Shown here: one piece after another, positions 29,104 to 41,670 of the stretch
How the letters are laid out: the number at the start of each line of letters is the position of its first letter
Numbering within the stretch: position 1 is the stretch's first letter
DNA from: Onchocerca volvulus
Taxonomy: Eukaryota; Nematoda; Chromadorea; Rhabditida; Onchocercidae
Reading direction: 5' to 3'
Assembly (NCBI GenBank): GCA_000499405.2
Contig: HG738138.1
Span: 19,693,753-19,757,752, forward strand
Length of the DNA stretch: 64,000 nt
Position numbers and translations under genes: made by a program
The notes under the pieces: model-generated
What the model was told of the DNA's origin: nothing
The model's input: only the letters and a program-made list of their open reading frames with translations
Databases searched by the model: none

Positions 29104-29151
29104 ATGAAATAGAATAAAATAAAATAGAATAGAATAGAATAGGAAAGGATA
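29104..29151. repeat. AATAG/AATAA microsatellite
   Basis: Repeated five-base units GAATA/AAATA with small changes, visible directly. It produces a Tyr/Ser/Ile/Phe-rich false open frame on the minus strand. Confidence 0.8.
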
Positions 29152-29248
29152 GAAGAGATATGAATTTGCAAATAATCAAATAATGCAAAACAAGATGATA
29201 ATACCTGATTTTGTTCAGAATCTGAACTAATAATGATGCATTTTTGGT

Positions 29249-29336
29249 CATGCAGATCTGCTAACTAAGATCGATCGCATAAATATCCTCTCGCCATGCA
29301 GATCAATTGACTAAGATCAATCGCATAAATATTCCC
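29249..29336. repeat. 46-bp tandem duplication, two copies
   Basis: CATGCAGATC begins at 29249 and again at 29295, and both copies continue with a near-identical CTAAGATCRATCGCATAAAT core. Confidence 0.8.
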
Positions 29337-29806
29337 ACTCATTTATGGCAATAACTTAAATGAAGTACAAAAAAGGTCGATTTTAACGAAACTGCACAAA
29401 AGGGACGCATTAAAACGTCGTTAGTAGAACTATGTTGGGATTGATAAAATAGAGCGTTTCGCATTGGATTTATTAAGGTTGGGTTTTTGATGATTTGTGA
29501 TTTGTTTTCGGGATTTCATTAGTTTTTTAAGTTGGGGTCTCTGCGAGTGTTTTATGAAATTGTGAAACTCATAGTTCGTGAAACTTTTGACAGAAGTAAA
29601 TCCTTTTCTTTTTGAAATTATTATAGGAAATGATCGTATTGCTCATCAGTGCATTAGTCGACATTGAATTTGACTAACTGATAGCTTGAAAGAAATGAAC
29701 AGTTGAAGTCGCTTTAACATAGCTTAGGGTAATTACATTCACGCATGCCCTCTTGTATAGATTTACGAAATGGCAGGAAATATTACTTTTACAGCTCTTT
29801 GTTCTA

Positions 29807-29816
29807 GTTTTTCAGA
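29807..29816 (+). promoter_or_regulatory. Likely trans-splice acceptor of the ankyrin-hydrolase gene
   Basis: The pyrimidine-rich acceptor CTAGTTTTTCAG ends at 29815, 29 bases before the chosen ATG, with no coding sequence upstream. A spliced leader or a 5' untranslated intron would explain it. Confidence 0.5.
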
Positions 29817-29844
29817 ATATTCATCAAACTGATTAACGCGGGGA

Positions 29845-32800
29845 ATGATCGTTCCAAATGGCAACATCACACCGAATTATAACATCTCTAATAATGAAGG
29901 AAATATCTGTTCATTGTTGTTAAAAAGTGTGGAAGATGAAAGAGTCGATATCTTACGGTCTATTCTTGCACAGATTAGTGAGTTTATTTTAATCTCTTAT
30001 TTAAATTGATTAGTCAATTTTCCGATAGATTTCAAGGTGCAAGTAAATGGAATGCGCTATTTAAAAGATGTTGCTGCCTTAGTATTAAAATTTATCATTA
30101 ACTTTTGAGAATCTTAGTTTGTATCTCGAGCAATTTAGTATGATGTCATACAATTTCAATTTTTTTAGCCTCGAAATCTGATTTTCATGAGCAGGTAGAT
30201 CAGATCTGTTACAATGGAGGGACGGTACTGCATTATGCAGTAGTTCGAAGTAACTATTTTTTCAGTCATTTTCAATATTTATTGAAATTTAGATGTTGTG
30301 CAGAAATTTTGCTGCTTGATAAATATCAGTGAAATGATGCCAAATTTTAATAGTTATATTCTCAAACACAGAATAAATATGTTGCTACGAGAATCACGTG
30401 ATTTACGATTATGTTGCGAATATTCAGTTTTTTATTATTCCAAATATTTTAACTGATTTCTAATGGTCATTTTCTATAAAATATTGATAAGAAATATTGA
30501 ACGTGATTGCTAATAACAAGTTCATAGATTCGGTGGACAGTGTGCGAACACTGCTGTCAGCAGGTGTAAATCCATGTGTCCAGAATGACAATAATAACAC
30601 AGCATATCGAATGGCTTCTTCTGAAGAAGTTAAAAATGCATTTGTTCAAGAATTGTTACAAGCCGTTGCTCAATCAAAGTTTGTTTTTTCTTATTGGCTG
30701 CTGATTAAAATAAGGAATTATTTTTTCGTATGTGCTGAAAGCATTGCTTGTTATAGTGTGGGCCGAGTTTGTCAAATGATATCAGCTGGAGTTAGTGTGG
30801 ATTCGATTGATGCTACGGATACGAGTAATACTGCACTACATTGGTCAGCATCTTATGGGAATGAAGATGTTGTAAGGTTGGGGATCTAATTTTTGGGCGA
30901 CATATCTATTTTTTAATTTCTTTTTTCTTTTGTTATTTCTCTGCTTTTAAAAGTGAAAATTAAAATAATTACCAAATTGTATAGCAATGATTAAAACCAT
31001 AAATTATTCTAATTAAACCGTTGATCTAGAATACTATGTCAAAGTGGAGCAAATGTCAACATGTTAAATACAAAGAATGAAACAGCATTGCATGACGCAA
31101 TACGTCGAGGAAATGATGCCATCGTGAAATGTTTGCTAAGCTACGGAGCAGATCCAACTATTAAGAATAAAAATGGAGAGGATTGTTACGAATTAGCTAT
31201 AAAAATGGGAGGAACTACGTTGCCTAGCTTGAGTTTGAATACGTAATTTTTTTGTACTGCAATTTAAATTTTTTGTATTATTCAGTAGTTTTAAGTGCCT
31301 TTCTATTTGAAGTAATCCTAAAAATCTGCATTTAATCATAGTTGTAGGTTAAATCATAACTGTATTTCAATATGATAGCAGCTGTGCATTATATATAATC
31401 CTTTTTATAGATTGAACCGTACAGTTCGTCGTACAACCTCCACAGATTCAGAAATTGATCGTTCTTCGTTAATATCAACCGATACTACAACGATATTTGT
31501 AGAAAAAACATCAAATTATAGTGCCGGTCACTTAGAAAATTGGACTGATTTGTTATGGCCTCAGCCAAAATATATAGATTTGGATGAAAGGTATATAAAG
31601 GTCAATCGTTAATTGAATATGCTTTGCTAGTTTTACAGTTTCAACGATTTATTATAATGAAAACAGAAGTTCATTATTCAGGAAACGCACATATCCATAT
31701 CCAAGAGATGGTCGTTTAAAAATCTATTTTGACAGAGCTAGTAAAGCAGAACCGCGACGTTTAATGCAAATTATTCAGATGTCAGCATCTATCCTTTCAA
31801 GTATTCAACTAGAATTGGATTATAGAGGTCATCAGGTAAATCATTTTCTATTATTAATTAATATATTTTAAAAAATTTTTTTAACATGTCAACACGTTAT
31901 TGTATTTCATCTGATAATATGTTGCGAAAATAGCTGCGGTATTTTGAATTAATCGAAGGAATAGTAATAGATGACTTGCGAAAGAAACTGAAAATGTATT
32001 CCGATCATCCATTCACTGAATTGAAAACATTGTAACTGAGTCATCTAAGTCACATTTGGAGTGATTTGGAGCTGGCGGTATTTATATTTGTAGGTTCAAG
32101 AGCAATCTTCTTTGGACGGCCGAATTACGTGTGGAATTTTTGAAAATGGCTGTTGTTCTGGTACGTATACACTGATAATCAATGAAGATGGCATAGAATT
32201 ATATGGGGATGATCATGCCGGTATCCGGCATGGTTTTTCCACTCTTGTACAAATATTGAGAATTTTTAAAGAAGATTCTGAGGTGCTAATTTATCTAGTT
32301 TCTTATTCATTCTTCAAGATTCTTGAGCTTTATTTTTACAGTGCTTCTTATAAGTCGAATATTTTGTACTAGATCATGGATTGCAAGCTTTAATTTGAAA
32401 GAAACCACTACTCATTTTTATTAAGAAATATATTGCAGTGTTCGATTCTTCTGGAATTTAAACATATTTTTTAGATAATTAATTTAAATATCGAAGCATC
32501 ATTGGAAACACTACACGAAACACTTCCTGGATCTAAAGCGAAGATCACTGACGCTGCAAATAACGAACAATCACGGAAGATTGGTAGCTTTTTTATTCTT
32601 TAAAAACTTTTTTGTGTCAAGATGATGATGTGATTATACTCTTTTGCTTTTGATAGGCACAATACCTTGTCTAACGATTCGGGATTCTCCAGATTCATGC
32701 TTTCGAGCAGTTTACCAGGATTTTAGTGGCTGCAAAATACTAAACACAGAAACTGTAAGATTTTATCTTACAAGAATTTTGTTGTTGAAACAAACCAGAG

Positions 32801-35660
32801 AATCTTGTGGATTAAGTTTTTCAGCTTTATTTCAGCTTTTGCAACTTGCCACGCGGATTGGTTATTGTAAAGCGAGTCACTTATTTGTGAATTTCGAAGT
32901 GCGAACCACTGATCGTTATCAGTTGCCTTATACCACTCGAGATTTGTTTCAGATGACTCAAATTTGTGACGAACTTTTCGTCAAGGTCATTTTTCATCTC
33001 TCTTTTGTAGTAAGAAAGCCATGAGCATGCCATTCTCCTAGCATAAATAACTGTTGATTAAATTTCATTCTAATTAAACGAAATTTTGCATTTGGGGACT
33101 GATTTTCTGAACATATTTTTTAAAAAAATGAAAGAATTATATGACTTGATAACTATTTTCGGATAGATTATAATCGAAATTGACTTGTGAAATTATGATC
33201 ATTATTATTACTAGCAGTGATCAATGTCAGTGCAAATGTTCTGAAATATGTTTTCTGAAGTAGTAAAACATTTTTTATTCACTGATAGCACCTATCGAAA
33301 AAGCATCATCGGGTCTTCATGTTGTTAGAAATATTTCATCATCAATTTAGCAAAATTTAAGGTCATTTGCAATTATATTCTAGTTTTTTTAGTTTGTACC
33401 ATCTCTTGACGTCCAGTCCAGTTATATCGAATCAGATTTGGTGTGTCGAACCATCGATTCGTTTCTGAATGATTTCCCACTCACAAAACTTGTACATTTC
33501 GGTCCGAATTTGGCAATTATGGTTATATCAAATCGAACAATTTTGAATAGTATACAGAGAAGAGTACCAAGAATATATATTTCAGTAGATATTGACAAAA
33601 ATAGCGCTTCTTTGGTGAGTTTTCATGTCTATAAGAGGAAGTCAGAATCTGAAGTTCTAAATTTAGATATTATTTTAGCTTCTATAAAATATTTTCAGAT
33701 CAATCATTTACCACCGTTCGTTACACTTTGTGTAGAAGGAAAATATCCATTTGAAGCTGAAAATTTGCTTTCACCTCATCTGAATGTTGTATTACGATTT
33801 TCGACAAGTGATCCTGGTTTTCTTTGTGCTGCTCCTGAATCTATAGCTAAAAAAGCTTTGCTTGCTACTAGATTAGGGAACAAGTTCCCAGTTTTAGGTT
33901 AATTTTTAAAAATTTTACACTTATTTATAATCTTTTTTGTTAGATAAAGTTACTTCGTATTTTCTGATTAGGTGCAATGATATGCGATTTGTCAACTGGC
34001 TGCGAAGTAATGCCTCCGTCATTGTCATATATGTCTGAGTTAGCTTCACTGGGCGTTTGTTGGAACAAATCCGTTGATATAAAGCGTTTTTGTTTCTTAT
34101 TGCCTCGAATAACGGCGGAACATTTTCTTTTAGATAGGTGAGTTATCCATCGGATCTTTCAAAAATATAATTTTTGAGCTTTAAGCAATTGATGAAATTC
34201 CTAACAAAAACATAATTTTTTTTTTTTTTTTTTTGCTTTCTTTGAAGCGTAAGAAATCCTCGAGAAAATAAAATGTTTGCACTTTGAATTTTCAATTTAA
34301 CATATTCCATTAAATTCTGGTTGATCAGTTTTTGTTGAGTACTTTAATTGTTTACTTGGAAACATACTTCCTACTAAAATTATGTTCATTACATCCAAAA
34401 TTTTTGCAGTAATATGGAAGCCTTGTTCAAGCAGGTGTCTACGGTTGGAAGAGTTGAACATGAAATAACACGATTCAGTTATGGATTAAAAGCTGCAGAA
34501 AACGGTATATTGACATTTTTCCACGAAGTCACTTCAAACAAAGAAAATAATTTTTGCTGCTGAATTTTTATCTTGTCTTATAATTTCCTTGGTTATAAAA
34601 GATAAAAATTTTATTTTGTCAGTGAACAAATTAAGGAGAAGAATTTCGTTTGGGTAGTAGAGACATGTGTTTTGCAGCCAATATGCAGAATTCAGAAACG
34701 CTTTCAACTATGCTTAGAGCTGAGGAAGAGCAGAAACAATCATCATCGCCATCATCAAACAAGAAAAAGCCAATTTCGGTATTTGTAGAAATGATTCTAA
34801 ATCCAGATAACATGGTATTAGAACGACTAACTCCAATCATTTTCAAGGTACTTATTATTTAGATGATTCATAGGCTGAAATAAAACAGTCTGGCAATGTT
34901 CAGATATTCATGAATAAAAAATTTCGTTGATAAACTGAACAGATTTTGCAGAAAGCGCGAATAGAATTAAAACGTAGTTTGAAAATATTGGATCAAGCAA
35001 AAAAACGTCTTCCTTACAACTATGAATTGGCACTTGTGCTGGCCGAGATACAGTTCGTCACCGAACTTATGATTCTTGTTTGCAAGTTTGTCTCTTTTTT
35101 ATATTTAAGAAGTCAAATTCGAAAAAAGTCTTGAAGTTCCTTGAGACTTAATTTACCTTTAGATTGGGTCAGTCGCTTTGCACGTATGGCATAAACCCAT
35201 CGTTATCATCGAATAATCACAAAGCCTCATTTTCATCTAACGATAGATTGCTTCAAGAAACATTTGTTGGTTATCAAATGGTTAACATTGGAGTGTCCAA
35301 TTTACCGCCAGCCCTGCGCACTGATCTTGCCAACAGGTTTACTTTGTTTACATCTTTTCTTTGAATTAAAATTGCTGAAGTGTCTGTCTCAACAAATGTC
35401 CGTTTCTTTTCATGATAAATTGTTGAAAACTGAACTTTTTAATTGAGAATTTTCCAAAAAAAATTTTTTTGAAATGAATGCGTTTCAGTTTCCAATGTCA
35501 CTCATTTTCTAGACTTCTTGAAATTCGTAGCCGTTTCCAACACACGTGGCTATCACGCAACATTGCAAGTACTCTTCCGAATGCTTTAAAAATATTCGAC
35601 AATCTTTTTCGAACACTCCTTCCACCAAACATGCAGGATTATGGGAGAAATTTACTTTGA
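29845..35660 (+). CDS. Ankyrin-repeat protein fused to a hexosaminidase D-like (GH20) domain, probably inactive
   Basis: Nineteen exons join in phase to 961 residues: 29845-29977, 30169-30249, 30528-30678, 30757-30876, 31030-31242, 31411-31590, 31682-31835, 32094-32282, 32475-32583, 32657-32754, 32836-32985, 33393-33614, 33699-33897, 33972-34137, 34410-34504, 34678-34847, 34952-35085, 35163-35336 and 35513-35660. Residues about 60-220 are ankyrin repeats (GGTVLHYAVVR, NTALHWSASYGNEDVVR, ETALHDAIRRGNDAIVK). Residues about 366-399 (YTLIINEDGIELYGDDHAGI) match the segment before the barrel in beta-hexosaminidases. A barrel-like region like human HEXD follows. Where the family has HIG-G/C-DE, this protein has HFGPNL (561-566), so both catalytic acids are missing. 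The region at 750-790 is low-complexity and Ser/Lys rich. No signal peptide is seen, so it is probably cytoplasmic or nuclear and may bind sugar or protein. Function unknown. Confidence 0.82.
31934..32031 (+). other. Possible cassette exon in the ankyrin-hydrolase gene
   Basis: After exon seven, an AG acceptor opens a 33-codon frame in phase (starting LRYFELIEGI) that ends at a GT donor inside an in-frame stop. Its 98 bases would shift the frame of the next exon, so inclusion would truncate the protein. A shorter version ending at 31963 (30 bases) would keep the frame. It was left out of the main model. Confidence 0.4.
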
Positions 35661-37177
35661 ATTAGCAGAAATACGATCGCAAAGAATTAAATATTCTAAA
35701 AATGATATGTTGGGTTCCATGCTTTGCTTTTATCTAAGGTTTCATAAAGATTATCCATGATTCGTTAGGGCATCGATACAGATCGCATTACTAATGTGCA
35801 GTCTTTAAAGACAAAGGAATAGGATTTGTTTATTAGTTCATGCATTCATTTATGTAGCAAATATCTGGAATGATATCTTTCTAAACTCCTGGGAAATCCA
35901 AACTCTGAAAATTCTCATTTTTTATCTCACATTACTGAAATTTTGGATGAGGAACCAGGATAGTTAGGATAATGTATCTTCTGCCCTGCAAGGTTGAGCA
36001 AAGATTTGTGTCTTTTTTCCATTTTCATTTTGCCCAAATCACTTTATACTGATGTACTAAACTATTTGTCATCTGTGATCTTGCAATTGTTTTCACCTGT
36101 TCAGTTCTTTCATTTTTCAAGGTTCTCTGATTCCGTCCAGAATGTTGTTTATCTAACATATGTTTTGTGTAATTGCATTCTATGTTATATGTGCCTAAGT
36201 CGTTATCGGTTTTTTTTTTTGCATTGAATTATTAATTTATTATCTCATTTATGTTGCAAAATGTCTTAATTTTTTCATTTACTTTACCTGATACCCATTT
36301 GTATTTGCGCATTCCTCCCATTCCTCATTCGTTCTCTGGATGAAAAGGATGTATTTTTATTCCGAAAAATTGCAGTTATTAAACATATTTTGTCTTTTAT
36401 ACAACACGTTCCCTTGTTTCTATGTATAGAAACTTTTTATATCATTTATTAGGGGTTGTTTTGGTAAATAAATAGTTATTATTTGTCACGTTTGTTTGAA
36501 ATTGTGTTGATTCAAAACGCTACTGATTTTTTTTTGTCGTTTTAATTAATTGATACGAATTATGGAGGAACTGGTGCTAAGTAATTAGAAACTTAGCATA
36601 TTTTGTGGCGCATCAAATCCCTTTCTGCGAAGTCTTGTAGTTTGATCTTCAAGCTTTGGGATAACCGGGATCTTGAAATAGTTCTATCCGTTTCCACGCA
36701 AATTTCAGGTTAGTATTTTGATCTCTCATTCTCTATTTTCCAGTCTCGTGGAACTTAGTCTTTGCCATCCAACATTTACACGCAAATCGACGTATTCACT
36801 GTTTTCCTGGTATTTATTCCTTTAATCATGACACAAAAAGTTGAGAATTTATTACTCAGTATAAAAAGTTGAGGATTTATTACTCAGTAAAGAAAGTTGC
36901 TAATAAATTTTTTCTGAACAAGGTAATTTTACTGAGTTATAAATTGCTTTGAACATTGAACTTTTCATTGAAATTTATAAGGCTATATCCAAATTAACGG
37001 TTTATGTTCGCTAAGAAATCGATGGAGAACATAAGACTGAAATATTTATATAGGAATGTGATTCTTATTGGATTCATCAGATGGTTGTACAAAAATGAAA
37101 TCGGTATGAACGATATCTGATCAAAGCTTATTTCTTTTTCTGTTATATGAACGTAAGAAGTAATTGCTTTGTTTCAG
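35661..37177. other. Intergenic region with a short tandem repeat
   Basis: About 1.5 kb between the ankyrin-hydrolase gene and the eIF3 subunit K gene. Open frames here are T-rich and lack domains. The distance argues against the two genes sharing a typical nematode operon. A 27-bp repeat is listed separately. Confidence 0.6.
36836..36900. repeat. 27-bp tandem repeat, about 2.3 copies
   Basis: AAAAAGTTGAG starts at 36836 and 36863, each followed by AATTTATTACTCAGTA or GATTTATTACTCAGTA, with a partial third copy at about 36891. Confidence 0.8.
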
Positions 37178-37178
37178 T
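37169..37178 (+). promoter_or_regulatory. Likely trans-splice acceptor of the eIF3 subunit K gene
   Basis: GCTTTGTTTCAG ends at 37177, 17 bases before the start codon, and no coding exon is seen upstream. The same arrangement is seen at other genes in this window. Confidence 0.55.
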
Positions 37179-37194
37179 TTTTACTGCACGAGTG

Positions 37195-39088
37195 ATGTCA
37201 GTTTTTGCGGAGCTAAAAAGTAAATTGGATCAAGCGATAACTGGGGTGAATCGATATAATCCAAATAATGTTGATACACTTGAGAGTTGTATCGAAGCAA
37301 TGGTGCAAGAGAATCAATACGATAAAGATATATTGGTCACCACGTTAAAGCTCTATCAGCTTAATCCTGACAAGTTTTTTGTTTTGTTTTTTTTTATTTT
37401 TGACTTCCAAACATAACTTAAGAAGGTTTTTATAGGTAACATTTTATTTGCTTTGCAAGTTTTCAAGATAAATTTGAATTTTGAAATATTTTCCATAAAG
37501 GACTTGAACTTTTCCTTTGTTGAATTTTTCAATTGTGATCTATAAGCAAGAAATCGCCCATTCAACTTGCTTCTTGAGAAATGGCATAAATAGGAAAAAA
37601 TCAAAAGTCAATGTTCGATGATAGCTGGTAACAAAAGGAATGGGATGGCTATGTTCGATGATTTCATTTAACGGGATCCAAAGATCAAAAAAAAAAAAAA
37701 AAAAGAAAAAAGAAAAAAGAACATTAAAAACTAAAAGCTTTGCGTAGATTTAAAGATAATGTTAAAAAAAGATCACAGTAGAGGTTACGAAAATGGCTGC
37801 TGTTTGCTAAAAAAATTATGTAATAGTACTAATTTATGTAAAAAAAAAAAAGGGTTGCATCAGGTATAATGAGAATGTGGTGAAGCTTATATTACTGAAA
37901 ACGATGATGATGGCTCCGAAAAGTGATTATGCTCTCGCAAAATATTTAATTGATTCTAGTCGAGTTAGTTCACCGGTAAGCTTCTTATGTTGCTCATTAT
38001 TCATTATTCTGAAGCGAAAATTCTTTCAAGTTTGAAAAAGTTTTCTCTTTGTTTGTATCATTCCCATTTTCCTTTATAATTTTAGGAACTTAAAAGAGTA
38101 TTTGACATTGGAGCTTTGCTGGAATCTTGTAATTTTGCTGTATTTTGGCGTTTGATGCGAGGGGATTATCGACCGCTAGATGATGTCAGTGAACCATTCA
38201 GACAGCCTGGAGAAATTCCTAAAATCATTAGAGCAGTGCCAGGATTTGAAGAAAGTGTGAGGAATTGTGCGTATTTTAATCTTATTTTTTGACAGAGTTA
38301 GTTTTCAGCAATATTTTTTAAAGCTGTAGTAAGATTGATATATTAATTTTTTGACAATCTTTGCCAATTTTAAATGCGTTATTTGCAGATGCTTGTCAGG
38401 TAATCAATGTAACTTTTCAAAACATTGAAAAGTCTCTTCTCGTCCGTTTATTGGGTGGAATTTCTGGTGAGTTTCATTCCTAATATTTTTGTAGTCATTA
38501 TTTTGGTCAGAAATAAAATATTGAAAAAAGTTATTTTCGAATTTTATCTACTTTGATTTATGCAATGAATGGTTTTAAAATGAGATTGGTGATTTTTATC
38601 TTATTAAGCAAACTTCTTTGGTAATTATTATGACATGGCATCATATTCTCATCGAATATCAGGGTGGCTTATTGATGCGACTTGTTACGTTTTGAAATCA
38701 AAAAACTTGTTCTTAATATTCTTGATTCCATTGGTAAAATTTACTGGTTTTTTCTGCGGTATTTTTGAACATTTTTTTGATTTTAAAAGTTTCAATCAGT
38801 ATAATGGAATGATAGAAGAATTTTAGATAAGCAAGTAAACGAATATGCTCGATTTTATGGCTGGATACCGAAAGAAAATGGTGAAGTGTATTTCGTACAG
38901 AATCATGAAGCAACAATCAAAAGTAGAAACATTGAAGAGAAACTCCAATTTGATAGTATGTTTTTTGCGTTAGTACCAAAGCTTTCGTATTTCATTTCGC
39001 CGTAGAACTTTGGCCTGTTTGTAAAGCGATGGAGGAAACAGCTATTCCAATTCATGAAATTTCACTACCTTATTTCTCAGCATCTTAA
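37195..39088 (+). CDS. eif-3.K: Translation initiation factor eIF3 subunit K
   Basis: A small subunit of the cytoplasmic eIF3 complex, which helps recruit the 40S ribosome and mRNA at initiation. Six exons join in phase to 253 residues: 37195-37373, 37864-37975, 38086-38266, 38389-38466, 38827-38955 and 39006-39088. The N-terminus carries the family hallmark, with GVNRYNPNNVDTLE matching human GIDRYNPENLATLE and TLKLYQLNP matching AVLKLYQFNP. Further agreement is LLESCNFAVFWRLM (human LLETCHFQAFWQAL) and a C-terminal winged-helix region with YGWIPKENGEVYF. Length is slightly above the human 218 residues because of a longer tail. The last exon frame is fixed by the phase of the preceding donor. 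Subunit K is dispensable in many organisms, and in C. elegans it has been tied to stress and lifespan control. Confidence 0.94.
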
Positions 39089-41670
39089 AATTTTTGATTG
39101 GTTATCACGGTATATTTCATTTAATATGATTTTAACTACATATTTGAAAATATATTATTAGCATTACTAATTCATTGACCAATAAATAATGAATCCAGTA
39201 GTTAGTTTATTCAGATTTAAAGTAAAATATTACAAATTTTGCAGCCTGTAAGGATTTGCTTCGGATGTGTTCCTGATCGATCAGTGATATGCCACGGTAG
39301 GATGTGCTTATTCATCCGTTTCCAAACCCTTTTGTTAATGTTTTTGTCATTTTGCAAATAAAAGTGTGTTTCAGAAACACTGCTCGACACATTTATGTTA
39401 CTTAACTTTATATTAGAATATTTTGAAAGGGATATTAGATCAATGAATAGTCCTCCAGAATTTGAATTTGATTTTCAATTCTAGCTTTATTCTCACAGAA
39501 TGTATGAAAAGGAGTTCTGAAAAATTAAAAACAGTTAATCATAAACTATAATATGTTAGAAATTTTTAGTATATGTTAGAGGCGGTTAAATTTCACTTGT
39601 GGATCTCTCCTATAAAATTAAGGTAATTGATATTAGAGACTTATGAGAGACGAGAGTATCGCTGCACTTCAAAACAATGAATCATGTAGCATGGCTCTGG
39701 AACGATTTTCGAATCCCTGAGTAGTGAAATCAGTAACTTTTAAAGCATTTCTTAATGGAACTTCCATTGAAATTAAATCTGCGAGTAGGTATATATAGGT
39801 GAATTTTACTCCTTATGAACACAAGATTTCATTCTTACTAGAAGTTTTTATTATCTGGAAACAAAAAGATATATAGATGGGTTGAGATGCAGCAGTCGCA
39901 TATATGATTTGCTTCTTTTTCTTTTTTCTTTATTCCTCGATTAACATCTTGGAATCCTGATAAAGAATTTCTTAGCGAATTCATGACATGTCATATATTT
40001 CATTTTTTATGATGAATTGAGTCTGATATAATGATAGCGTCTCATTGATAAAAGTCTCGAGAGATTTGAACAATATAAGTGGAAAGATAGTTCGGTTTTT
40101 ATTCTTGCAATTCAGAAAAATGTTGATCTAAGAAAATGTCTTAAAAAAATCACATCTCAAATGAATATTTTAGATCTTTCATATTCCATCGCAGCAAGAC
40201 ATTTACATAAATCAGTGTGCGTTTTGTATATGTGCAAATATGTAAATAAAACTGTAAATATATAACAATACTTTATGAACATGCCAAAATTATAAGATAT
40301 GCACTTTATGAAAGATTAAGGTATTAAGCGTATAAACTATTTCAACTGGCATTACGACTTTTCACTTTTGGAACAAATTATGTGGTTTGCCAAGAGAATT
40401 TTGAAAAGTCTTAGAATTCTTCCTTATTTACGAACTGTTTGCAAGTCTTTTTATCTTGCGCTAAGTTAAGCATTTCAGCATGTGTCTGACATACTTCGAG
40501 TAAGTTACAAATAGATTTCATAAATATGTGTTATATGAAGTCTTTTCATATCAGCATGACAATACAGATTGGAACTTGTTTTTTTTACATGGATATTTAA
40601 AATACAAAAAAGCATTTCTCAATACACGACCTTTTAGCCTGTGCAAAATTTCAGGAAAGTTTTTAGAAGAAGACCAATTTCTTCCTCTTCCTTTTTTTTT
40701 TTTTTTTTTTCTGCAGTTTCAAAATGCTAGATAAAATTACATTCGAGCAATCGAACATTGCAATAACTTCGCTGCTGATTACGAACATTACGGAATTCTG
40801 TCATTTTTTAGATTTGAATTGAAAATTGCTGTTCTTCCTCGAATTCCAACTTAATGCACTTTGCAACTTAAATGCGGTCTCCAAAAAATGGCGCAATAAA
40901 TGAATTCCATTTCAAGCACAGGTTGCTGTTTAAATATTTGGGAATGGTTGCACTAAAATTATATTTTGTATCCATCTCACTCACATTCATATTTTTGTAT
41001 GAATTTGTTAAAAGCCATTTATTCAGAGATCTATTTCCCCACTTGTTTGATATGTAATTTGCTGCATATCCATCGGGGTGTCAGTTGCTAATTGATTTTA
41101 ATTTCTAATTGACTGCTAACTGTTCCTTGATTTTAATTTATGCTGTTTATATCTTCCCATTTCAACACACTGTAACATATGTTTAGACTATACACTAAAA
41201 TTTTTTCTCCTCTCGTAACCGTAAATAAGTCAGCTTATAAAGGCGATATAAATGAAAAAATAGATTTGTATTATTCAAGTAAATCTTTCAACTACTTGCC
41301 AATCATAATACTGCATGTAAATCTAGTTCAATTCAGGCTGTTAATTAATTAAAACAGGGATTTACCAGTGATGGGAACAGTGGTGGAGATAAGGCGTTGA
41401 TCAGTATAAGATGTACGATGTAGAAACAGTAAAACCAAACGCAAGATTCACAATGATATTATTTGGAACAAATTTATGGCCCAGCAGATTTGATTCAATT
41501 TGTTTAATCGATGCCGACCACTGTATGATATTGAATTCAATTTAAATTCCTATAAATTCAATAATAGGAAGTTGCGGTATCTTTTACTGGTTTTTATTTA
41601 AAGTGAATTAATTGAAAGACAAAATTTCTTGCAATTTACGCAAATACTAACAATAAATCCGATAATTCAG
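39089..41670. other. Intergenic region, no gene recognised
   Basis: About 2.6 kb of A+T-rich DNA between the eIF3 subunit K gene and the CNNM pseudogene. AATAAA-type signals occur shortly after the eIF3K stop (about 39180 and 39356). N-terminal pieces of the CNNM pseudogene may be hidden here, but none could be identified. Confidence 0.55.

Larger units (their letters stand above)
27653..29815. other. Intergenic region between two divergent genes
   Basis: About 2.2 kb between the dehydrogenase gene (minus) and the ankyrin-hydrolase gene (plus), so both promoters should lie here. It holds a 53-base hairpin, an AATAG-type microsatellite and a 46-bp duplicated unit, listed separately. Open frames of 99 and 123 codons on the minus strand come from homopolymer and microsatellite sequence and are not accepted. 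Confidence 0.6.

Noticed and set aside
28880..29251. 123-codon minus-strand open frame
   Set aside because: Much of it is translation of the AATAG microsatellite, giving Tyr/Ser/Ile/Phe repeats.
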